A DNA stretch of 64,000 bases, taken from contig NC_092876.1 of NCBI RefSeq assembly GCF_028372415.1, positions 221,885,528 through 221,949,527 of the forward strand. Reading direction: 5' to 3'. Source of the stretch: Notamacropus eugenii. Lineage: Eukaryota > Chordata > Mammalia > Diprotodontia > Macropodidae. Below, in pieces: positions 56,010-64,000 of the stretch. The notes under the pieces were generated by a model. The model had not been told where the DNA came from. It made no database searches and saw only the letters and a list, made by a program, of their open reading frames with translations. Made by a program: the position numbers and the translations under genes. Numbering within the stretch: position 1 is the first letter of the stretch; each line of letters opens with the position of its first letter.

Positions 56010-57010
56010 CAAATATTAATGCATGAAAGTCACTGTTGTAGATGCTGGGACGCAAATACAGAGAATAAAACAATTGCTACTGTTATGGAGTTTTTATTCT
56101 AACAAGAGTTGGCAGCTACATATATAACATAAGTATATATGGAATAAATGAAAGAATAAATACAAGGCAGCTTAAGACAAAATAGGTAGGGAGGAAAGAC
56201 ACTTGTAGTTTTGGGGATCAGGAAAGATTTCATGTAGTAGGTGGTGCTTGAACTGTACTTTAAAGGATTGGGATTTTGTGAGAAAAGGTGAGGAAGGAGG
56301 TTCATTCCAGGCATAGGGAATGACTAGTGTAAGGGTACAAGATACAACAAGTGATTAACTATGTGGCATGAGGTAGAATGAGGAAGTTCAGAATAACACT
56401 GAGGTTATGAATTGGGGAGACTAGAAAAGTGGTGGTGTTGTCTTAAGCAGAAATAGGAAGTTTGGAAGAAGAAGGGGCTTAAGGAGAAAGATAAGCTCTG
56501 TGTTTGTAATGTCTCTGGGACATCTATTTCAATCAATAGATAGTTGGTGGTGATGAACTCACTTGGGAGACTGGGATTAGATCCTTAGATCTGAATTATC
56601 TACATAGTTATCTGCATAGAGATGATATTTAAACTCATAAGAGCTGATGATGTCACCAAGAGAGCATAAATTGAAATAAAAAGAGCCCAGAATAGAACTT
56701 TGGGAAAGTTCATAGTTAGGGGTGTGATATGCACGATATACCAGAAAATAAGGAGAGGTCTGATGGGTTGGAGAACCAAGGAAGAGAGTCACAAAAACTC
56801 AGAGAGGAGAAAATAGTTAATAGTATTAAATGAAGCAGATAAAAGTATGAGACTGAGAAAAAGCTATCCTATTTGACCATTAAGAGAATTTGGTTAACTT
56901 CAGAACAGTTGCATTTGAATGATGAGCAGACTTGGAGGAGTAGAAGAATAAGAAGAAATGGAAGCAGTGAGTATAGATAGTGTTTTCTAGGCCTTTGAAA
57001 TAGAGGATTT
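56010..57010 (-). mobile_element. L2 LINE, ORF2 part and 3' end
   Basis: Antisense L2. The 3' tail (TTAAACAAATATTAATGCAT) lies at the left end; the minus strand encodes GDIISSYEFKYHLYADN at about 56610-56670, containing the YAD(D) reverse-transcriptase active-site region with the last Asp changed to Asn. Frames broken. Confidence 0.85.
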
Positions 57011-57329
57011 ATGAGTCTTTTGCCGCAGAATCATCAGTGTAAGATGCAAGTAGTTAGGTTGTTAGATAAAGCAGTGATAAGTTCTGTTCTGTTCAACAAA
57101 TATTAAGTATATACCTGTGTTTGCACACTCTAATGTGACTAAGGAAGATAATACAGGGTTTAGACAAGCAGCTTACAGTCAGTTGTTGTCCAGAGAGTTT
57201 TAAAGAAATATTTAAGGCAAGAATTACAGTGTTCAACAAGTATTTAAATGTAACTGAGACTGGCCTAATTTGTAGAGAAAAAAATGTGAGCTATATTTTA
57301 GAATATTACTTCCAAAATGCTTAAACACA

Positions 57330-57800
57330 TGTTGTCAGTATTTTGGAAGACTAATAAGAAAGCTTTGGGTAACTGAATGTTTTTCAAGAATGGTTTGTTG
57401 GATATTTTTCACCTACAGTGACTAAATATTGCTCTGACAATAACCTTACTAGCAGTTTTGCTCGTTTTTGACAATGCCTCTGGGCATCCTAAAGATCTAG
57501 AAGCACTGAGGTTAGTGGAAATTCTGTTTTTGTCTTCCAAAATACATCATCATTATTGCAGTCAGTGGGTCAGGATGCTATTACTAAACATTATTGTCAT
57601 AAGCATGCTTTTTCCAAAACTGGTTCCAAAGAAGTTGATGATAGAGATATAACTTTTGGAAAGAATTTAACCTTGTCAAGACACATGTCATTAATGTGAA
57701 AACCTGAAATGACGTTTCCTAAAATTGCATGAACAGTATCAAGGCAAAAGTGGTGCCAGCTTATATTCAGGATTTCAGAGGGTTTTATAATCACTAATTG
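57330..57800 (+). mobile_element. Tigger/pogo DNA transposon relic
   Basis: Decayed DDE transposase. In order: VFWKTNKKA (57339 region), EWFVGYFSPTVTKYCSDNNL (57391-57450), then after a frameshift LLVFDNASGHPKDLEALRLV (57458-57514) with FLSSK, and near the end KLV..KVVPAYIQDFRGF (57745-57785). These match Tigger's ..WKSNKKAW.., EWF..KYC..NNL, LLxLDNAPGHP and FVxDFKGF blocks. The second catalytic Asp (in DNAPGHP) is kept. No terminal inverted repeats found. Very old; lies in GCA intron 1. Confidence 0.8.
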
Positions 57801-57939
57801 TTAGAAGTTGCATCCTTAGGGCTTTATGAATCAGGAAACAACAATTTTAACAATAATTAAAACTCACAATTAAGAACTTACAAATTAAGACTTAATTAAA
57901 TTGAATAATCAAAATCATGAAGAAGATGTTTCTCAAAGT

Positions 57940-58351
57940 CAATATTTACAGCACTAAGAGCCTCTGAATATTCTAACTTAGTTCTGAGGCTTAGTTCTGA
58001 GTCGCAGAGTATAACAGACTCTCCATGTAGAAGGCAGAAGAAAAACATTTAGTCAGACACTAGAACTAAGTAACTAAGAAGTCAATACATATTAGCACTG
58101 CAGGGGACAAAGCCATTCCCAAGCCTGCCCCCTTGCTGGAGCCTTCCCAAAAACAAACAAATATTCACTAGCCTCTCTGTACCTGCTTTTCCCTCCACCC
58201 TAACTGCTCTCACCAACTTCCTTCCAGTTCTGTTCCACCCTTTCAGCAAACTCCTTCCACCACATGTGACTTACACTTCCATGTTATTTAAGCAGGTCAC
58301 ATGGGCCTATTAATGAATAGGAAAGATCTTCCCATGTAAGTTACCATTACA
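57940..58351 (-). mobile_element. LTR fossil, family A (minus copy 3)
   Basis: ATATTTACAGCAC, GTATAACAGACTCTCCATGT, TCACATGGGCCTATTAATGA, TTACCATTACA: same order as 44332-44751. The left boundary is blurred. Confidence 0.7.
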
Positions 58352-59317
58352 GAAGATAAAACTGAGGAGGAGGTATTGGCTTTGATTATTAACTTGAAAG
58401 AACTTTGAGGTACTAACCTCTCTTGAGGAGGCTAATAAAAATTTTGAGAAGTGATCCAGTTGTGAAGTAAAGATCTAAAATGAGCAAGGGTATTGCTATT
58501 GAATCAATATGCTGTAAATGATTTTTATGAGAAGGAAAGGCTGCTGTTCGGGTATCATTGGATCACTATTTTGCCTTTAAAAGTTAGGTGCCAAAATTCT
58601 GAAGTGATTAAGTACCTAATTTCCAAAAAGGATTAAATAAGAGAGCTTAAAGTTAGGAAGTTGCTACTTTGTCCCCTCATGATTCAGTGTCCATTTTTAT
58701 ATAAGCAAAAATTCAGGCTAGTAAAGGTAAGCTATTTAATGTTTTAATACATACTGTTTTTTCTATAAACTTTATAATAACACAGGAATAACCACTGAAG
58801 TTATATAAGGACAATGCTCCTTGCTCTGAAGGTCTTAACAAAAGTCCTTTAAAATTTGATGTTACTTTTATTGCTTTTATTTAATATTTACTTATTACCA
58901 TAATAAAAGTTACCTGGGTAGTCTTCAACGCTCTCTAAAGACTTATTTTAAAACTTTAATAATTTTAATTTTTGCCATTGTGGAATTTATCTCCCATATA
59001 TAACATTGTTCTTAGGAAATTAATTGACCCTGTAACATTTTTACTAAACCAGTGGTATACCTATATTTCCTTTTTATCTTACTACATCTTATTTAATGTT
59101 ATATATGGAGGGAGGAGTGTATAAAGTTTTCTCATAAATTCTAGGATTTGATGTATAGAGCTTCTGTAGTTGATGAAATTAGAATTTAATGAAGAGTATT
59201 TTAACTCTTAACTACTACAGGGGATTTCAGCAGTACAAATAAACTTTTACCCTTTCCCTCTTGATTCTTTTCCTACACCATTTAACAATTTAAGTTTAGT
59301 AAGTAATGTAGCTTTAT
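58352..59317. other. GCA intron 1, 3' end, nothing recognised
   Basis: AT-rich sequence leading to the exon 2 polypyrimidine tract; no repeat named. Confidence 0.45.
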
Positions 59318-59346
59318 AAATTCTTTTTTTTCCCTTCTTTTATTAG

Positions 59347-59517
59347 TATGGAAATTACAGTGGCCAGATGCCTGGAATGCAGATGCAAATGGGACAGCCA
59401 ATGCCAGGAACAGTACCAAATATGCCTCATGGTGGATATTCTGGATACCCAGCATATTCTGGTGGTTATTCAGCAAGTGACCCTATGTGGACTTACTTCA
59501 CTGCTGTTGCTGGACAG
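59347..59517 (+). CDS. GCA: GCA (grancalcin) coding exon 2
   Basis: 57 codons between a polypyrimidine tract plus TTATTAG acceptor and a GTAAAA donor, phase 0 at both ends. The peptide starts YGNYSGQMPGMQMQMGQ and ends DPMWTYFTAVAGQ. It matches the human grancalcin tail (GNFS, PGMQMGQP, GYSGPAYS, TYFSAVAGQ) with small length differences, including an extra Gln-Met pair. This is the flexible Gly/Pro/Tyr-rich segment thought to contact membranes or partners on calcium binding; the last residues lead into EF-hand 1, whose exon (expected to start DGEVDAEEL in human) is not in the window. With exon 1 it gives 66 residues of an expected protein of roughly 220. Confidence 0.95.
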
Positions 59518-59789
59518 GTAAAATGCCAAAGTCTGTGTGGTGATATTAGTGTTGGAGAATTGATATGGCAGAATTTTTTATCCTAATCTAAATGTAAATT
59601 AATCTTAATTTTATTGGAAATAGTTTCTTTTACAGTTTAGAGGTGAGGACAATTGTATCAGTTTTAGGTTTATGAAATATGATGCCTAAGTTTATTTAAA
59701 CTGAATAGAACTATTTTGTCCATTTAAATGTATAATTTAAAGTGAAAAACTGACAATGCAGAATATTTCTAGTTGTTGAAAGATCTGTT

Positions 59790-60111
59790 TCTCTAGTGTT
59801 AGTATTTTTCTTCCCCTCAATTTAATTTTATTACTTTTTCTAATGAGCATTTATTTTCTTTTCCTCTTATTACCCTCCCATCCCCAACTGAAGAATACAA
59901 AAAAGAAAAAGAAAATCCTCATAATAAATCTACATAGTCATACAAAACAAATTACTATATTGGCCATGTCCAAAAAGGAAAGTCTCATTCTGCATTTTAA
60001 ATCCATTCATCACCTCTCTGGCAAGAGGTGAGTAGTAGCATGTTTCATTTTTGGTCCTCTATAGTCTTGGTTTGTCGTTGCATTGATCAGAGTTCTGAAG
60101 TGTCAGAGTTG

Positions 60112-60116
<5 letters not shown>
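59790..60116 (-). mobile_element. L1 3'UTR fragment
   Basis: AT-rich antisense text (GGTCCTCTATAGTCTTGGTT, TTGCATTGATCAGAGTTCTG) resembling L1 3'UTR. It is separated by the microsatellite from the ORF2 end at 60385. Confidence 0.55.

Positions 60117-60160
<44 letters not shown>
60117..60160. repeat. (AC)22 microsatellite
   Basis: Uninterrupted AC, 22 units. Confidence 0.95.
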
Positions 60161-60163
<3 letters not shown>

Positions 60164-60305
60164 TATATACACACATATATTTACATATATTTATACACAC
60201 ACATATAAATATATACACACATATATTTATATATATTTATACACACACATATAAATATATACACACATATATTTATATATATTTATACACACACACACAC
60301 ACACA
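60161..60305. repeat. 46-bp tandem repeat, about 3 units
   Basis: Units start AAATATATACACACATATAT at 60161, 60207 and 60253, exactly 46 bp apart, nearly identical; the last runs into a second AC tract (60286-60305). Confidence 0.9.
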
Positions 60306-60384
60306 AAATGTTGATGCCACTGTAGAAATTATTCCGTTGTTGCTTTCTTTGTTGTTGCTTTGGAGTTTGGAATTAAAGCACATC

Positions 60385-60960
60385 ATTTCATTATGATCTT
60401 TCTGATTTCCTTTGAAGCTACCAATTTCATCATTTCTTATGGTGCAGTAATATTCCGTTACATTTCATATACCATAACTTGTTTAGCCATTTCCTAACAG
60501 TTGGGCATCCCCTTAGTTTTCTTTTCTTTTTTTTTTCTGCTACTTCAGAAAAAGCTGCTATGAACATTTTTATACTTATAGATTCTTTTCCTCTGTTTTT
60601 GAGGCAGATGATTAGTAGTGTAATTACTGGGCCAAAGGGCACAGTGTAGTGACTTTGCACTTGATTTCAAATTGCTTTCCAGGATAGCTGAATCAATTCC
60701 CAGCTTCATCAGTAGTGCATTAATGTGCCTGTTTTTTTTCCACAGCCCCTCCAACAATTGTCCTTCTTTGGGAACATTGCCATTATATTATCAATTTTGC
60801 AGAATTGTTTTTATTTGCATTACTTTTATTATTAGTGATTTGGAGCATTTTTTATGTGGTTGTTGATAGCTTGATTTCTTTCTTTGGTAAGTTCATATCT
60901 TTTGAAAATCAATTAGGGGAATAGCTCTTATTATAAATTTAAATCAGTTGTGTATGTATC
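60385..60960 (-). mobile_element. L1 ORF2 end
   Basis: Antisense: GCAGTAATATTCCGTTACAT, TAGCCATTTCCTAACAGTTG, TTGCTTTCCAGGATAGCTGA. Decayed. Confidence 0.8.
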
Positions 60961-61164
60961 ATCTTGGAGATGAGACATTTATCAGTAAAACTTGGTGCAG
61001 AAATTTTTTCCCCCAATCTCATATTTCCCTTAAAATTTTAACTACAGTGTAGAATTATAAGGAGGAAAAAATTTGTCCCTCATTTTTTTCCTCACGTTTT
61101 ACCTTTGCACTCCAGGAAATCTTTGCACAGGACTCTTGTAGATTTGTTGTTCATAGCTTTGAGT

Positions 61165-61310
61165 GACAGGCAGTGTGGCTTGATGAGCAGAAGGCAGACT
61201 TTATAATTAAGATGGCTTGGGTTCAAGTCCACTATCCTGTTTGTGTGATTCTGGGCAAGTCATTTAACTTTTCAATGCCTTTGGGAACTCTTTAAGACTA
61301 TTAAATTGCA
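61165..61310 (+). repeat. MIR SINE
   Basis: GGCAGTGTGGCTTGATGAGC, TTGGGTTCAAGTCCACTATC, TTCTGGGCAAGTCATTTAAC. Confidence 0.75.
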
Positions 61311-61884
61311 GAACAATTAATGCTTTGCATTAACTAGAGATTTTCCTTCCTTTGAATTATCTGTACCAATGAAATCACAGGTCTGTACCTCCCCACCCTT
61401 CAAATGTTATAAATACTAAGCCATATGGATCATAATGTTATATTGTCTCTTTACTTTTTTCTTTTAGAACTTTTTTTGTGCTACTTTCCTTTGCTGTAAT
61501 TTGAAAGTTAGGAAAATCTTTATATTGGTGAGTGCTTTGGAGTTTGGAATTAAAGCACATTTAACCCATCTACTTTTCTTATGTGGGGAGAAAGTTGGTA
61601 CAAGCAAAAGACTTTTAGGAAAGGGAGGTGGTGCTTTTGAACTCAGTAATTATTATTTTAAAATCTTGTGTTTAAATACATAAATTGTGGATAAATACTA
61701 AGTTAGATTACAGTGTAATCGGACATTTCTTATGGGATGCTGTCAGTGTTTTTCTTGTAATGTTTTATACATTTTTCTTGTGAGATAAATTGGTAGTTTA
61801 TACTTTTCTTCAGGATGAGGAACTTAGCTTATGGGAGTTATTGCTCCATAAAGTTAGTGAATTTTAGCATGTTATTAGAAAAAG
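61311..61884. other. GCA intron 2, nothing recognised
   Basis: Contains the second copy of a 28-bp exact repeat (61533-61560). Confidence 0.45.
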
Positions 61885-61965
61885 TAGCCTACAATCTGCA
61901 AAGAAAACCCAAATAGTGTCATGGGGAGTCAGACAGGACTGAAATGACGCAACAACAAATAAAGA
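61885..61965 (+). repeat. Marsupial SINE 3' end
   Basis: GAAAACCCAAATAGTGTCAT to GAAATGACGCAACAACAAAT. Confidence 0.75.
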
Positions 61966-62369
61966 AATAGGGGCTTCATGACTCAGATCGAGTATTTTAT
62001 ATATAAGCCCTTTTAAGTAATTTACTGTGAGATTAATGGTCAGTTTACCTCTGTGGCTTTAAAAATTCCCATTATTGAAGTTGTAATAATAACAATAATA
62101 CAGTAATATTTTAATGTTTTATATTATTAAAAGTACTTTCACACCCATTTTTTTTCATTTTATCCTCATTGCTTCATTTCATCCTCCTGCAGTTCACCCT
62201 CCCTTTGGAGTAGTTAGTATATATAAGCAGTAACTTAGCTATTAGTTTTCTGAATATGAGACCTTATCCTGTTACCGTACTTGGGATGAACTGAATCACA
62301 TCAGTATTCACATTTTGTTATAAATGAAACCAGAAGACAAAAGAAAGTTGTAGTTATAGCAGAATACTT
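61966..62369. other. GCA intron 2, nothing recognised
   Basis: AT-rich; no signature. Confidence 0.4.
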
Positions 62370-62580
62370 TGGAGTAAGGAAGGATACCTGGGTTAAAGTT
62401 GCACTGATACCTATGAGATCCTGGCAAAGTCTTTCACTTAACTTTTTCTGAGTCTTTTTCCTTCTTTAGAAGATGGAGTTAATAAAACTTTAATAACTAT
62501 CTCACAGGGCTGGCTTCATGAGGCTTACAAGAACACAAAGCAAACATTAAAAGCACTATGTAAATTTGCTATTATTTAAG
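62370..62580 (+). repeat. MIR SINE
   Basis: GGATACCTGGGTTAAAGTTG, CTATCTCACAGGGCTGGCTT, AAAAGCACTATGTAAATTTG. Confidence 0.75.
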
Positions 62581-62659
62581 TGGAAGGATGTTTTTTATAG
62601 GGTCTTCTTAAAGGAAAATAAAGGAGTAGATTTTGTGATATTTCTAAAGGCAACTGGAA

Positions 62660-62790
62660 ATGTCATTCAATTCAACAGATATTTATTAAACAATTACTAA
62701 GTATGTTCAGGTTATTGTCCTAGGTGCTGTGTACGCAAAGACAAAAATTAAACAGTCTTTATTGTCAAAAATGTACTTATGATAAGCATT
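62660..62790 (-). repeat. L2 3' tail
   Basis: CAACAGATATTTATTAAACA, TTGTCCTAGGTGCTGTGTAC. Confidence 0.75.
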
Positions 62791-62949
62791 TTCAAAAAGA
62801 CTACTGTGGAGATGTCATGATTATTCCCCAACAGCTGTTGCAGAGGATGAGGAAGTAAAAGAAAATTCTAGGAATTTCTATGCCAGGTTGTCCTCTGTAC
62901 CTAGAATGCTTTCTTTTTTCACCTCTGCCCCTTGGAAACCCCCCCCACT

Positions 62950-64000
62950 ATTTTCTTTGCTTTTTTTTTCGTAAATGTTTTTATTTTAAACTTAAATACA
63001 AAATGAGAAAAGAAAAAAAATTTGACATGTGCCCAGCAGACCATAAGAAGGATTCAGTATTAAAAAAATTCCATTTCAAGAAAACCTGTATAATAAATAC
63101 TACATATTATTTTCAAAAATGCCCAACTTTTCTTTGCTTCCTTGTTTGTTTTCTTTTTTCTTTGCTGTGTACCTTTTACTTTATTTTTCCCCCTCCCTAT
63201 CCCCACCACCTTAAAGAAGACTACAGTTATTAAGCATGGATATATATACGTATACATAGATGTCTACAAACATACACATATATACACACAGACACTCATA
63301 CACATATATGCAAGACTGTTACCTGCTTATTTCCTTCTGTCACCTGCTTCTCTGAAGGTGGATCCTTCCTAAGTCCAAGTCTTTCCATGTTTTTCTAAAT
63401 CAACCAGCTTATATCCTATACCAAAGCAATATTCTAACCTAATTACATCCTAAGACATTGTTTATGAAAGTTCTCTTTCCCCAGTTTTATGCATTTTTTC
63501 TATTCTTGGCTACATAGGTTTCATACAAGAACATTTTAATTTAAAATAATCAAAATTATACTTTTTACATTTCAACAATGCTCATCTTACAATATAGTTT
63601 AAGGTCTGATACCACTGAATCTACTTCCTTTACATCTTTTTTTCCCCGATTTCATTGAAGTTTTTGTCTTCAAATGAACTTTATTATTTTTTCTCAGTAA
63701 AATAATTTTTTAGTAATTTAATTGGGATGACATTGAATAAATAGATTCATTAGGTAAAATTGTCATTTAAAAATTATATTGTCTTTACCTACCCATGAAC
63801 AATAAATATTACTTCAGTTATTTAGATCTGAGTTTATTTGTACAAAAAATGCTTTATGTTTATATTCAGATAGTTCCTGTGTCCATTTTGGCAGGTATAC
63901 AGTTTGGTATTTTAAATAGTCTAAAACAATACTGAATAATATTGCTGGCACATAGTATAGTTTTTTTATTTTTCACTTTTGATTAAATCTGTTTTAATTT
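62950..64000 (-). mobile_element. L1 ORF2 fragments, running off the window
   Basis: The right part (63470-64000) is antisense L1 ORF2: TTCTATTCTTGGCTACATAG, ATTGGGATGACATTGAATAA, CCTACCCATGAACAATAAAT, GTCCATTTTGGCAGGTATAC. The left part (62950-63420) is L1-like UTR text, less certain. Confidence 0.75.

Larger units (their letters stand above)
50429..59346 (+). other. GCA: GCA intron 1
   Basis: 8918-bp phase-0 intron from GTAAGT to a TTATTAG acceptor preceded by a T-rich tract (59318-59340). The first 2 kb are repeat-poor and start in the CpG island. The rest holds L1, L2, RTE-like and SINE copies, a Tigger relic and a solo LTR. Confidence 0.9.
59518..64000 (+). other. GCA: GCA intron 2 (partial)
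   Basis: Intron sequence after the exon 2 donor, running off the window. It contains L1 pieces, a large AC/AT repeat and MIR copies. I searched for the EF-hand 1 exon and did not find it. Confidence 0.85.

Noticed and set aside
60028-60396. 122-codon open frame of His/Thr/Tyr/Ile
   Set aside because: Translation of the AC/AT tandem repeat.
61811-61870. Possible GCA exon 3 after TTCTTCAG at 61806-61813
   Set aside because: The downstream frame reads DEELSLWELL then stops; it does not match the EF-hand 1 text DGEVDAEELQRCL.
1-64000. CRISPR array, operons, bacterial-type systems, tRNA or rRNA genes
   Set aside because: Nothing of the kind is visible; tRNA-like boxes belong to SINE heads.

Overview
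This is vertebrate nuclear DNA, almost certainly from a marsupial (metatherian). It has spliced genes with GT/AG junctions, two CpG-island promoters in an otherwise AT-rich, CpG-poor background, and a dense load of interspersed repeats. The repeats have a marsupial look: a tRNA/CORE-type SINE whose minus copies start with GTTGTTGTTCAGT, L1s with a GGAGGAGCCAAGATGGCGG 5' end, a half-L1 (HAL1) element, and abundant old L2, MIR and CR1/L3 pieces. The species cannot be resolved by eye.

Two host genes lie head to head. On the minus strand, 3003-3455 is the first coding exon of IFIH1 (MDA5, the cytosolic long double-stranded-RNA sensor). Its first 151 residues align without gaps to human MDA5 and cover CARD1 and the start of CARD2; the gene continues off the left edge through intron 1. 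Upstream of its ATG is a CpG-rich promoter with a perfect ISRE core (3797-3806), as expected for an interferon-inducible gene. On the plus strand, 50402-50428 and 59347-59517 are exons 1 and 2 of GCA (grancalcin, a penta-EF-hand calcium-binding protein). Together they encode the 66-residue Gly/Pro/Met-rich N-terminal tail, and the EF-hand exons lie beyond the right edge. The GCA promoter is a TATA-less CpG island with a TCTCGCGAGA palindrome, a CCAAT box and a GC box. IFIH1 and GCA are also neighbours in human, so this is conserved synteny.

Layout: 1-3002 IFIH1 intron 1 (L2, L1); 3003-4100 IFIH1 exon 1 and promoter; 4100-49400 an intergenic stretch of about 45 kb with no gene I can support, built of nested L2, L1, HAL1, SINE, MIR, RTE-like and LTR fossils; 49400-50401 an L2 tail merging into the GCA CpG island; 50429-59346 GCA intron 1 (L1, L2, a Tigger DNA-transposon relic, one solo LTR); 59518-64000 partial GCA intron 2 (L1 pieces, an AC microsatellite and a 46-bp tandem repeat).

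I found no new multi-gene system. The points most worth a second look are: a Ser-to-Cys change at the MDA5 position equivalent to the regulatory phospho-serine 88; a SINE variant carrying an extra segment of about 85 bp, seen twice; a HAL1 with clear target duplications nested in an LTR; a solo-LTR family with four copies that shares its 5' end with a second LTR family; a Tigger transposase relic; and an L2 tail that appears to have kept its CpGs inside the GCA promoter island. Repeat family names come from memory of the consensus sequences, not from a search, and repeat boundaries are approximate unless a target-site duplication is given.
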